Notes under the pieces: generated by a model
What the model saw: the letters and a program-made list of their open reading frames with translations, nothing else
What the model was told of the DNA's origin: nothing
Database searches by the model: none
Assembly: GCA_029239415.1 (NCBI GenBank)
Contig: JAQZAY010000162.1
Location: 1 to 8,086 of the forward strand
Reading direction: 5' to 3'
Length of the DNA: 8,086 nucleotides
Source of the DNA: Pseudomonas sp.
Lineage (GTDB): Bacteria > Pseudomonadota > Gammaproteobacteria > Pseudomonadales > Pseudomonadaceae
Program-made: the position numbers and the translations under genes
Part shown: piece after piece, positions 1 through 6,571 of the stretch
How positions within the stretch are numbered: position 1 is the stretch's first letter
Layout of the letters: the number at the start of each line of letters is the position of its first letter

Positions 1-546
1 ATCGCCCAGACCGACACCGACTTCAAGAACGCCAGCATCACCCAGAGCGGTGGCTTCAACGTCGCCAATGTCGAGCAGAGCAACGCCAACTTCGGCAGCG
101 CCGACATCACCCAGAATGCGCTCTTCAGCGATGCCAGCGCCTACCAGCGCTCGGGCAACAACATGAACGCCACCATCAACCAGACCGGTCTCAACAACAG
201 CGCCACCACTGACCAGGCTGGCCATAATCACAGCGCCACCGTCAAGCAGCAGCTGGGCGCGGACAATGGCCTGGTGTCGGTCAACCAGCGTGGCAACTCG
301 CAAAAAGCCGAAGTCACCCAGACCTGGGGCAGCGGCAATGTGGCCTATGTCAACCAGTCTGGCGCGTACAACGAAGAAGCTCTGCTGCAGAGCGGCTACA
401 ACAACACCGCCACCATCACCCAGACCGGCACTGCCGTTGCCGGCTATGCCAACACCGTCAGCCTGACCCAGAGCGGCAACCTGCAGTCCGCTACCGTCAG
501 CCAGTCCGGCGGCGCCAGCAACAGCGCTGTCATCGTCCAGCGTTGA
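1..546 (+). CDS. Curlin-repeat amyloid subunit, CsgA/CsgB family (5' end missing)
   Basis: This is a subunit of a curli-type extracellular amyloid fibre, secreted through CsgG and polymerised at the cell surface. The frame is open from base 1, so the start, signal peptide and part of the repeats lie outside the window; 181 codons are visible. The visible part is almost entirely curlin repeats of the form Q-S/T-G-x-x-N-x-A-x-V/I-x. Repeat glutamines fall at visible residues 3, 15, 26, 38, 49, 61, 72, 83/84, 96, 107, 119, 130, 141, 157, 168 and 180. The steps mostly alternate 12 and 11, as in E. coli CsgA strand-loop-strand repeats, with one step of 16 (residues 141-157). An internal ATG at 163 lies mid-repeat and is not the start. 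The C-terminus ends in V-Q-R, like the end of E. coli CsgB, so it could be a nucleator rather than the major subunit. Family assignment is firm; the CsgA/CsgB role is open. Confidence 0.9.
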   Translation: MAQTDTDFKNASITQSGGFNVANVEQSNANFGSADITQNALFSDASAYQRSGNNMNATINQTGLNNSATTDQAGHNHSATVKQQLGADNGLVSVNQRGNSQKAEVTQTWGSGNVAYVNQSGAYNEEALLQSGYNNTATITQTGTAVAGYANTVSLTQSGNLQSATVSQSGGASNSAVIVQR

Positions 547-576
547 TCGTCGCCGTCAGGTTCTAAGGATGTTGTT

Positions 577-604
577 CCCCGCCGCGCGCTGCGGCGGGGA
601 TTTT
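577..604 (+). terminator. Intrinsic terminator or attenuator between curlin gene and csgG
   Basis: A perfect 9-bp GC-only stem (CCCCGCCGC at 577-585 pairing with GCGGCGGGG at 591-599) closes a 5-base loop. It is followed by ATTTT at 600-604. It starts 30 bases after the curlin stop codon and ends only 15 bases before the csgG ATG, so the csgG ribosome binding site sits directly on its 3' side. This is the classic rho-independent shape, although the T run is short, so partial read-through is likely. Such a hairpin would lower csgG expression relative to the subunit and could also protect the 3' end of the subunit mRNA. Confidence 0.75.
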
Positions 605-619
605 CACTGGAGTAAGAAC

Positions 620-1519
620 ATGCGCGCCCGCAAACTGTCATTGGTGATCATCGCTGCGTTGCTGGCGAGTGGTTGCGTCACCTCGCGGCCCGCTGGCACC
701 ACGTCCGCTGCCAGTATTTCACCGCCCACCGAGAGCACTCGGGACCTGGCGCGGCTACCGGCCCCGGCCGGCCCCATTTCCGTCGCGGTCTATGGCCTGC
801 GCGACCAGACCGGCCAGTACAAGCCTTCGCCCGACAGCTCGTTTTCCACATCGGTGACCCAAGGCGCTGCGTCGCTGCTGGTCACCGCACTGCGCGACTC
901 ACGCTGGTTCAAGCCGGTGGAGCGCGAAAACCTGCAGGACGTGCTCACCGAGCGCAAGATCATCCGCGCCCTGGAGCAGCCGCAAGACCAGCCCCAGCTG
1001 CAGCTGCCGGCCCTGCGCCCAGCCAATCTGCTGATCAGTGGCGCCATCGTCGCCTACGAGAGCAACGTGCGCACCGGCGGTATCGGCGTGCGTTACCTGG
1101 GCATCGGTCCTTCGGAGCTGTACCGCCAGGACCAGGTCACGATCAACCTGCGTGCGGTGGACATCCGCACCGGCGACATCATCCAGAGCGTGACCACGAC
1201 CAAGACCGTGTTCTCCACCCAGATGGACTTCGGCGTCTTCAAGTTCGTCTCGCTCAAGCACCTGCTGGAAGTCGAGACCGGGTTCTCGCGCAACGAGCCG
1301 GTACAGCAGTGCGTGCGCGAGGCCATCGAGAGCGCATTGATCCACCTGATCGCCCAGGGTGCCCGCGATGGCAGCTGGAACCTGAAGAACCCCGCAGATC
1401 TACAGCAGCCATTGCTGCAGGGTTACCTGAAGCACTACGACGAGCAGACCATGACCATGCCCCTGAGCGCCTCCGACCAGGGCCAACTGACCAACGGAGA
1501 GAAGCATGACGCACTCTAA
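620..1519 (+). CDS. csgG: CsgG, curli outer-membrane secretion channel lipoprotein
   Basis: CsgG forms the nonameric outer-membrane pore that exports curli subunits. The ATG at 620 is chosen because GGAG at 609-612 lies 7 bases upstream and because it gives a lipoprotein signal peptide ending in LLASGC (lipidated Cys19). An in-frame ATG at 569 would put 17 unsuitable residues before it. The 299-residue protein matches E. coli CsgG throughout: LPAP near residues 46-49, the VAVYGLRDQTGQYKPSP stretch at 55-71, LVTALRDSRWF, ERKIIRA, YESNVRTGGIGVRYLGIG, NEPVQQCV. It is about 20 residues longer at the C-terminus (E. coli: 277 in total). At the pore constriction Phe is kept (F75) but the positions of E. 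coli Tyr51 and Asn55 are serine (S70, S74). The 3' end overlaps the next gene by 14 bp and carries that gene's ribosome binding site. Confidence 0.96.
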   Translation: MRARKLSLVIIAALLASGCVTSRPAGTTSAASISPPTESTRDLARLPAPAGPISVAVYGLRDQTGQYKPSPDSSFSTSVTQGAASLLVTALRDSRWFKPVERENLQDVLTERKIIRALEQPQDQPQLQLPALRPANLLISGAIVAYESNVRTGGIGVRYLGIGPSELYRQDQVTINLRAVDIRTGDIIQSVTTTKTVFSTQMDFGVFKFVSLKHLLEVETGFSRNEPVQQCVREAIESALIHLIAQGARDGSWNLKNPADLQQPLLQGYLKHYDEQTMTMPLSASDQGQLTNGEKHDAL

Positions 1520-2015
1520 GCGTTACTGTTCCATGGTTCTGGGCGCCGCGCTGCTGTTGTGCGCAGGCCTCGGCCAGGCGGCCGACCTGGTGCCGGAAGG
1601 CCGCTATGTCGGCCTGAGTGCCGGCAACCGTCTCGACCTGAGCCAGGCAGGCAGCTTCAACCAGGCGCGCATCGACCAGTCCGGTGCTTCGCAACGACTG
1701 GTGCAGAGCCAGGCAGGCATTGCCAATACCGCACGTATCACTCAGGGCGGCGACAACAACCTGGCCGCTGCCTACCAGGCAGGCTTTGGCAACGACCTGG
1801 CACTCGACCAGTCGGGGAGCCACAACCAGGCGGTCGTTGCCCAGGCCGGCAGCCGCAACCAGGCCGCCGTGGTGCAGAGCGGCGCCTACAACCAGGCCTT
1901 CGTCGGCCAGTACGGCCAAGGCAACCAGGCCAGCGTGACCCAGAGCGGTTTCGGCGGGACGGTCTCGGTCACCCAGTACGGCAACAACTCCACGGCGACG
2001 GTGACCCAGCAATGA
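1506..2015 (+). CDS. Curlin-repeat amyloid subunit with strict 11-residue repeats
   Basis: A second secreted curli-type subunit, 169 residues. ATG at 1506 has GGAGAG at 1496-1501; it overlaps csgG by 14 bp. Residues 1-26 are a Sec signal peptide (Lys/Arg start, hydrophobic GAALLLCAGLG, cleavage near GQA-A-D). Residues 27-42 are a short non-repeat segment, the place where E. coli curlins carry their CsgG-targeting N-terminus. The rest is a tandem repeat: glutamines at 47, 58, 69, 80, 91, 102, 113, 124, 135, 146, 157 and 168, always 11 apart, usually followed by S/A-G and with N or N-Q-A five or six residues later. There is no insertion or deletion in the repeat region. Cysteines occur only in the signal peptide. 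It may be the nucleator (CsgB-like) or a second fibre subunit; sequence alone does not decide. The stop overlaps the start of the csgH-like gene (ATGA). Confidence 0.92.
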   Translation: MTHSKRYCSMVLGAALLLCAGLGQAADLVPEGRYVGLSAGNRLDLSQAGSFNQARIDQSGASQRLVQSQAGIANTARITQGGDNNLAAAYQAGFGNDLALDQSGSHNQAVVAQAGSRNQAAVVQSGAYNQAFVGQYGQGNQASVTQSGFGGTVSVTQYGNNSTATVTQQ

Positions 2016-2314
2016 TGGTGGACTATTCGCAACTGGCGGTCGCCATCGACACCGAATACCAGGATACGGCCGTGTTGATTCGCCCGCGCATCGACAACCC
2101 TGTCCCCCTGACGTTGCGTTATCGCCTGACCATCAGCCAGACCCACAATGGCAATACGTCGAACATCAAGCAGCAGGGTGATCTGCAGACCGGCGTAGCC
2201 TCCTCGAGCGTCCAGCTCGGCCCGCCGGGCAACGGGACCTGCCTTGTACACCTGGAAGTGTTTGACGCCGACACCCCGATCAAGTCGGTCGATCGCGACT
2301 GCGCGGCACAGTGA
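2012..2314 (+). CDS. csgH: CsgH/CsgC-like curli assembly chaperone
   Basis: A 100-residue protein whose ATG overlaps the curlin stop as ATGATG (starts at 2012 or 2015), so translation is probably coupled. CsgC and CsgH are small beta-sandwich proteins that stop curlin from forming amyloid inside the cell. The fit comes from position in the operon, size and pattern: a beta-rich opening (QLAVAIDTEYQDTAVLIRPRI) that lines up with the mature start of E. coli CsgC, then a strand pair joined by a Gly/Asn/Ser-rich turn and Q-Q-G-D-L-Q-T-G (54-61), then C-terminal strands TCLVHLEVFDAD. The CxC motif of E. coli CsgC is absent; cysteines are C77 and C97. No signal peptide is visible from either start, which is odd for a periplasmic chaperone. 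The frame is open upstream, but that translation is Arg/Pro-rich and only a shadow of the curlin gene. Assignment is moderate, by recollection of family patterns. Confidence 0.7.
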   Translation: MMVDYSQLAVAIDTEYQDTAVLIRPRIDNPVPLTLRYRLTISQTHNGNTSNIKQQGDLQTGVASSSVQLGPPGNGTCLVHLEVFDADTPIKSVDRDCAAQ

Positions 2315-2387
2315 CCGCAGGCTGCCTGCACACCAGTTGAATTTGCCCCCGCCGCGCCGCACACTCTCGCCGTTCAGCACCCGCAAC

Positions 2388-2391
2388 GGAG
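2388..2391 (+). promoter_or_regulatory. Ribosome binding site that fixes a GTG start
   Basis: GGAG lies 6 bases upstream of the GTG at 2398, separated by a run of six T. This spacing is good. The first in-frame ATG, at 2443, has no comparable site. It therefore supports GTG as the start of the GlxA-family regulator. Confidence 0.7.
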
Positions 2392-2397
2392 TTTTTT

Positions 2398-3405
2398 GTG
2401 CCTACCGCCCGCCACTTCAGCCAGAAAACCAGCAGCTCGAACATGCTGCGGACCAAGTCCGCCGCGGGTGAGGACCATGCGCCCTACCGCGTCGGGTTTG
2501 TCTTGCTCGAGCATTTTTCCATGGCCAGTTTCACCGTGGCCATGGACGTGCTGGTCACGGCCAACCTGCTGCGTGGCGACAGCTTCCAGTTCGCGCCGAT
2601 GTCGCTGACCGGCGAACGCGCGCTCAGCGACCTGGGCCTGGAACTGATCGCCAGCGAGCTGGATCCGCGCGAGCTGAAGCACCTGGACCTGCTGGTGGTC
2701 TGTGGAGGCCTGCGCACTCCGCTCAAGTACCCGGAGCTCGACCGCCTGCTGGGTGACTGCGCGGCCCACCAGATGGCCTTGGGCGGGCTGTGGAATGGCG
2801 CGTACTTCCTTGCCCGTGCCGGAGTGCTGGCCGATTACGACTGCAGCATCCACCCCGAGCAACGCGCGAGCCTGGCCGAGCGCAGCCCGCAAAGCCGGCT
2901 GATCCCGTCGAGCTTCACCCTGGACCGCGACCGCCTCACCGCCGCGAGCCCCAATGGCGCCATGGAGCTGATGCTGGGCCTGGTCCGCCGCCTGCATGGC
3001 GATGCGCTGGCCGAAGGCGTCGAGGAGATCCTGTCGTTTTCGGGGGCGCGCTATCGCCAGGTAGGGCCTGGCGCGAAGAAGTCGATGAGCCTGCACCTGC
3101 GCACCATTGTCGAGCTGATGGAAAACAACCTGGAAGAAACCCTCAGCCTTGACCAGCTCGCCGCCTACAGCGGCCGGTCTCGGCGGCAGATCGACCGGCT
3201 GTTCCAGGCCCAGCTTGGCACCTCGCCGCGGCGCTACTACATGGAGCTGCGCATCACCAAGAGCCGCCGCCTGCTGCAGTACTCCGACCTGTCGGTGATG
3301 GAGGTGGCCGTGGCGTGCGGCTTCGTCTCGGTGTCGCACTTCAGCAAGTGCTATGCGGCCTACTTCGGCTATTCGCCATCGCGCGAGCAGCGCCTGGGCG
3401 TGTAG
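2398..3405 (+). CDS. GlxA-family transcriptional regulator (DJ-1/PfpI-like + AraC HTH)
   Basis: A 335-residue cytoplasmic DNA-binding regulator. Residues ~30-195 form a DJ-1/PfpI (class I glutamine amidotransferase-like) sensing domain: PYRVGFVLLEHFSMASF, DLLVVCGGLRTP, and the elbow GGLWNGAYFLARAGVL at 129-144. The catalytic Cys of true DJ-1 enzymes is replaced by Trp132, so the domain should bind a ligand rather than catalyse, as is usual in this regulator family. Residues ~230-335 are an AraC domain with helix-turn-helix units near 250-270 (LSLDQLAAYSGRSRRQIDRLF) and 299-320 (SVMEVAVACGFVSVSHFSKCY) and the typical FGYSPSREQR end. Characterised relatives in Pseudomonas (ArgR, GbdR, CdhR, SouR) answer to arginine or quaternary amines; the ligand here cannot be read from sequence. 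It begins 83 bp after csgH on the same strand, so it may be a neighbour or a regulator of the csg genes. Its stop is 7 bp from the convergent next gene. Confidence 0.93.
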   Translation: MPTARHFSQKTSSSNMLRTKSAAGEDHAPYRVGFVLLEHFSMASFTVAMDVLVTANLLRGDSFQFAPMSLTGERALSDLGLELIASELDPRELKHLDLLVVCGGLRTPLKYPELDRLLGDCAAHQMALGGLWNGAYFLARAGVLADYDCSIHPEQRASLAERSPQSRLIPSSFTLDRDRLTAASPNGAMELMLGLVRRLHGDALAEGVEEILSFSGARYRQVGPGAKKSMSLHLRTIVELMENNLEETLSLDQLAAYSGRSRRQIDRLFQAQLGTSPRRYYMELRITKSRRLLQYSDLSVMEVAVACGFVSVSHFSKCYAAYFGYSPSREQRLGV

Positions 3406-3412
3406 GCGGCCG

Positions 3413-3967
3413 TCAGTCTTCCAGCGGCTTGGGCGGGCCGGAAGGCTTGGCGGGCTTGGCAGGCTTGGCGTCCTTGGCAGGCTTGCTGGCAGCGGTACTG
3501 GCGACCGGTTCGGGCGCGGTGACGGCCTTTTCGCTGGCAGGCAGTGCATCCACCGCATCGAAGATGGTCTTCGCCTCGATCCGGGTGGCGCCATCGTCAT
3601 CCTTGAGCATGTGCCGCTCGCCATCCTTGCCGATCAGGATCACCTTGGTGCCCTTGCTGGCGCCGAGCTTGAGCTCGCGGATCAACGCCATGGTGGTCTG
3701 CTGCTCGAGATGCTTGTCCTCGCGCTTGCCGACCATGCCCGCGACGCTGTAGAGCACCAGGCTGCGCTCCTTGAACGCCGCCTGGGTGGCGGCGTCCTTC
3801 ATGGCTTCGTTCAGGCCGCGCAAGGTCGGGTCGGCGGTACTGGGCGCAATGATGACCAATGGCCGGGCCTTGCCAAGGTCCTGGGCCAGGGGGGCATCGC
3901 TGTCGGCGGCCAGCGCGGGGCCAGCAACGGCGAACAGGGCGGCGAGGGTCAGTGTCCGAACGAACAT
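3413..3967 (-). CDS. Exported DUF4174-type protein with Lys-Pro-Ala tail
   Basis: A 184-residue exported protein of unknown function. The start is the ATG at 3967, because AAGGAG (3979-3974 on this strand) is 6 bases upstream; the ATG at 3973 directly abuts that site and the one at 3997 lies before it. Residues 1-20 are a Sec signal peptide (FVRTLTLAALFAVAGPALA, cut before AD). Residues ~30-143 resemble the DUF4174 family: RPLVIIAPS at 35-43, a central helix, KERSLVLYSVAGMVG at 66-80, and VILIGKDGERHML at 109-121 followed by IFDAVDALP. This alternation suggests a thioredoxin-like fold, but no CxxC is present. Residues ~150-184 are a low-complexity Ala/Pro/Lys tail ending KPAKPSGPPKPLED, presumably disordered and perhaps envelope-binding. 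It stands alone, convergent with the GlxA-type gene. Periplasmic location is inferred from the signal peptide; no function is claimed. Confidence 0.8.
   Translation of the reverse strand: MFVRTLTLAALFAVAGPALAADSDAPLAQDLGKARPLVIIAPSTADPTLRGLNEAMKDAATQAAFKERSLVLYSVAGMVGKREDKHLEQQTTMALIRELKLGASKGTKVILIGKDGERHMLKDDDGATRIEAKTIFDAVDALPASEKAVTAPEPVASTAASKPAKDAKPAKPAKPSGPPKPLED
3444..3485 (-). repeat. 9-bp tandem repeat encoding the Lys-Pro-Ala tail
   Basis: On the + strand the units read GGCTTGGCG, GGCTTGGCA, GGCTTGGCG, TCCTTGGCA, then a partial GGCTTG. On the coding strand they give Lys-Pro-Ala-type triplets (KPAKDAKPAKPAK). The 9-base unit keeps the reading frame, so slippage would change tail length without breaking the gene. 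Confidence 0.8.
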
Positions 3968-3973
3968 GCGCAT

Positions 3974-3979
3974 CTCCTT
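3974..3979 (-). promoter_or_regulatory. Ribosome binding site deciding the DUF4174 gene start
   Basis: CTCCTT on the + strand is AAGGAG on the coding strand. It ends 6 bases before the ATG at 3967 but directly touches the ATG at 3973, so the downstream ATG is the better start. Confidence 0.75.
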
Positions 3980-4092
3980 AACGTTTCCGAAACTCAAAGA
4001 CTACAGATCTTGCCGAAAAATCCGACGTACGAGCCTAAACCAGTCTCTGCATCGAGTGCGCCAGGCAAAGGTAACTTTCGATGACCAGGCCG

Positions 4093-4113
4093 CACAGGAG
4101 CCCTCCTCCTGTG
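4093..4113. other. Perfect inverted repeat between polB and the DUF4174 gene
   Basis: CACAGGAG (4093-4100) and CTCCTGTG (4106-4113) form an 8-bp perfect stem with a 5-base loop. It lies 57 bases beyond the polB stop, where a polB transcription end would be expected. Neither side has a T run, so it is not a textbook intrinsic terminator. It could be an RNA 3'-end stabiliser, a weak terminator or a protein site. The rest of the 3968-4169 gap shows no convincing gene. Confidence 0.5.
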
Positions 4114-4169
4114 TCTGAGCATAGTCCAGCCCCTGCGCAATGAAGCCGTCGCCGTGCCGCCGCGCCGGC

Positions 4170-6533
4170 TCAGAACAGCGAGATCTGCCGACTGATGAGC
4201 GCGGTGAAGTCATCCTCGACAAAGGGCAGGATGGCATCGGCGACCGGCTGCAACTGGCGGCTCAGATAATGCTCGTAGTCGATCGGCGACTGGCGGTTTT
4301 CCAGCGGCTCGGGACCGGCCAGGGTGATGACGTAGCGGATCCAGCCGCCGCGCTGGTATTGTCGGGGACGCTTGTGCTGCAGGTTGTATTCGTCGGCCAG
4401 GCGCGCGGCGCGCACGTGGGGCGGGACATTGCGCTCGTAGTCGGCCAGCGGCCTGCGCAGGCGCTTGCGGTAGACGAGCAACTCGTCCTGCTCACCGGCC
4501 AGCGTGCGGCGCACGAACTCGCGCAGCCACTCGCGGTAGGGCTGGCGCCGGAAGATGCGGCCATACAGCTCCTGCTGGAACTGCCGGGCCAGCGGCGACC
4601 AGTCGGTGCGCACCGACTCCAGGCCCCTGAAGACCATCTCGTCCTCGCCCCCGCCTCGCTGCACCAGGCCGGCATAGCGCTTCTTGCTGCCTTCGTCGGT
4701 GCCGCGGATGGTCGGCATCAGGAACCGCTTGTAGTGGGTCTCGAACTGCAGCTCCAGGGCACTGTCGAGCCCCAGGGTGTCGCGCAGGTGCTCTCGCCAC
4801 CAGTCGTTGACCCGCTCGACCAGGGCATGGCCGATGCGCGCGGCCTCGTCCTCATCGACTGCGCGCTTGAGCCAGACGAAGGTCGAGTCGGTGTCGCCGT
4901 AGATCACATCCCAGCCCTGTGCCTCGATGAGCTCGCGGGTGCGGCGCATGATCTGGTGGCCGCGCAAGGTGATGGACGAGGCCAGGCGCGGGTCGTGGAA
5001 CCGGCAACTGCTGGCGCCGAGCACGCCGTAGAAGGCGTTCATGATGATCTTCAGCGCTTGCGACAAAGGGGCATTGCCCTCGCGCTTGGCGGCCTCGCGC
5101 CCCTGCCACACGCGCTCGACCATGGCGGGCAGGCAGTGCCGGCTACGCGAGAACCAGGCCCCGCGGAAACCCTCGACCGCAAGGGCCGAGTCGGGCTGGC
5201 GCAATCCTTCGACCAGCCCTACCGGGTCGATCAGGAAGGTGCGGATGATCGAGGGATACAGGCTCTTGTAGTCCAGCACCAGCACCGACTCGTACAGGCC
5301 AGGGCGCGAGTCCATGACAAAGCCGCCGGGGCTGGCTTCGTCCGGGCGCGCGCCCAGGTTGGGCGCCACGAAGCCCTGGCGGTGCATCAGCGGGATGTAC
5401 AGGTGGCAGAACGCGGCGACGGAACCGCCGCTGCGGTCGATCGACAACCCGGTGACGGTGGCGCGCTCGAGCAGGAATTCGAGCAGCCGGGTGTGGGCGA
5501 AGATCCGCGTGACCAGTTCGCAGTCCTTGAGGTTGTAGCGTGCCAGCGCCGGCTTGTCCTCGCCGAACATGCGGTTGATCTCGTCCATGCGCTGGTACGG
5601 CGTGTCGATCGCCTTGCCATCGCCAAGCAGGGTCCGCGAGACGTTCTCCAGGCTGAACGAGGGAAAGCTCCAGGTCGCCGAGCGCAGCGCCTCGACGCCG
5701 TCGATGACCAGGCGCCCAGCCACGCTGACGAACACGTGCGAGCGATTGCCTGGCTCGCGAGAGGGCAGTGGCGTGCCATCGCGGCCCAGGTACAACGGCA
5801 CCTGCAGGCGCGTGGCATGCTCCTGCAGCACGCGGATGTCGAACTGCACCACGTTCCAGCCGATGATCACGTCCGGGTCGTGCACGGCCAGCCATTGGTT
5901 CAGGCACTCCAGCAGCTGGCCACGGCTGTCGCAGTAGTGCAGGTCGAAATCCAGCATGCTGGCATCGCCATTGGCGGGGCCGAGCATGTACACCACCCGC
6001 TGCCCGCAGCCTTCGAGCCCGATGCTGTAGAGTTCCCCGCGCTCGGTGGTCTCGATGTCCAGCGAGACCAGGCGCAGGGCCGGGCGATAATCGGCGGCGG
6101 GCTTGAGCTGCGCGTTGCACAGCGTGCCCTGGGCATCGGCGATACCGTAGAACTGCACGGGCGCGGTGATGAAGCGCTCCATCAGGTAGCGTTCGGGCGG
6201 AAGGATATCGGCCTCGTACACGTCGATGCCCGCGGCGCGCAGCTGTTTCTCCAGCTGCATCAACTGACGATGCCGCGGGCAGTACAGGCCCACCACGGGG
6301 CGCTGCTCGAAGTCGCGCAACTGCAAGGGGCGCCACTCGACACCCGGCGGGTCGCGCAGCAGCGCCCTCGCCCGCTCTTGCTGCTCGACTGGAACGAACG
6401 CCACCGAGGTTTGCGGGGCAAGGCGCACGCGCCGGGGGCCCTGGTCGGTCGCCAGCCAGAACTCCACGCAGGTGCCCCCGGCGGTGTCGTGCCAATGCCG
6501 GGTCAGGACGAAGCCCTGCTGTAGTTCCACCAC
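4170..6533 (-). CDS. polB: DNA polymerase II (family B), polB
   Basis: A 787-residue repair and translesion DNA polymerase with 3'-5' proofreading; E. coli Pol II has 783. The N-terminus [12 protein letters not shown] mirrors the E. coli enzyme. The start is one of two adjacent GTG codons (6533 or 6530), with GAGG at 6543-6540 five bases before the first. Exonuclease motifs are intact: ExoI SLDIETT (D159, E161), ExoII NVVQFD (N227, D232), ExoIII YNLKD (Y333, D337). Polymerase motifs are intact: [11 protein letters not shown] (D421), [10 protein letters not shown] (495-503), C YGDTDS (D547, D549). The protein ends in QISLF, a beta-clamp binding motif equivalent to QLGLF at the end of E. coli Pol II. 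All catalytic residues are present, so it should be active. It follows the LysR-type gene by 69 bp on the same strand. No LexA-like CTGT-N8-ACAG box is seen in that gap, unlike SOS-induced E. coli polB. Confidence 0.98.
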   Translation of the reverse strand: MVELQQGFVLTRHWHDTAGGTCVEFWLATDQGPRRVRLAPQTSVAFVPVEQQERARALLRDPPGVEWRPLQLRDFEQRPVVGLYCPRHRQLMQLEKQLRAAGIDVYEADILPPERYLMERFITAPVQFYGIADAQGTLCNAQLKPAADYRPALRLVSLDIETTERGELYSIGLEGCGQRVVYMLGPANGDASMLDFDLHYCDSRGQLLECLNQWLAVHDPDVIIGWNVVQFDIRVLQEHATRLQVPLYLGRDGTPLPSREPGNRSHVFVSVAGRLVIDGVEALRSATWSFPSFSLENVSRTLLGDGKAIDTPYQRMDEINRMFGEDKPALARYNLKDCELVTRIFAHTRLLEFLLERATVTGLSIDRSGGSVAAFCHLYIPLMHRQGFVAPNLGARPDEASPGGFVMDSRPGLYESVLVLDYKSLYPSIIRTFLIDPVGLVEGLRQPDSALAVEGFRGAWFSRSRHCLPAMVERVWQGREAAKREGNAPLSQALKIIMNAFYGVLGASSCRFHDPRLASSITLRGHQIMRRTRELIEAQGWDVIYGDTDSTFVWLKRAVDEDEAARIGHALVERVNDWWREHLRDTLGLDSALELQFETHYKRFLMPTIRGTDEGSKKRYAGLVQRGGGEDEMVFRGLESVRTDWSPLARQFQQELYGRIFRRQPYREWLREFVRRTLAGEQDELLVYRKRLRRPLADYERNVPPHVRAARLADEYNLQHKRPRQYQRGGWIRYVITLAGPEPLENRQSPIDYEHYLSRQLQPVADAILPFVEDDFTALISRQISLF

Positions 6534-6565
6534 CTGAACCTCGAATAGCCTTGCCTGTGCCCGGG

Positions 6566-6571
6566 ATTCTA
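6566..6571 (-). promoter_or_regulatory. Possible -10 element upstream of polB
   Basis: On the coding strand TAGAAT lies 32 bases before the polB GTG, inside the 69-bp gap after the LysR-type gene. No good -35 hexamer stands 16-18 bases before it. This is a weak hint that polB has its own promoter rather than depending only on read-through. Confidence 0.25.

Noticed and set aside
569..619. Upstream in-frame ATG extending csgG by 17 residues
   Set aside because: It would put an unsuitable segment before a normal lipoprotein signal peptide, lies across the terminator hairpin and has no properly spaced ribosome binding site.
673..1509. A 278-codon + strand frame inside csgG
   Set aside because: Out of frame with csgG, Arg/Pro/Ala-rich, no family match; csgG itself is unmistakable.
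2005..2017. Possible programmed frameshift joining the second curlin to the csgH-like protein
   Set aside because: There is no slippery heptamer; the ATGA overlap is explained by ordinary translational coupling.
2317..2329. GCAGG-CTG-CCTGC after the csgH-like gene as a terminator
   Set aside because: Only a 5-bp stem with a 3-base loop and no T run; too weak to call.
2374..3624. A 416-codon - strand frame opposite the GlxA-type gene
   Set aside because: It runs into the DUF4174 gene in a different frame and encodes Arg/Pro/Gln-rich sequence without domains; a codon-bias shadow.
4014..4024. An 11-mer CGAAAAATCCG shared, in reverse orientation, with 7588-7598
   Set aside because: Several shared 11-mers are expected by chance in 8 kb on two strands; there is no further similarity around them.
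4140..6524. A 794-codon open frame on the + strand, opposite polB
   Set aside because: It mirrors polB codon positions, as is common in GC-rich genomes. Its translation is a low-complexity mix of Gln, Ala, Val, Arg and His with no recognisable domain, while the opposite strand has every polB motif.
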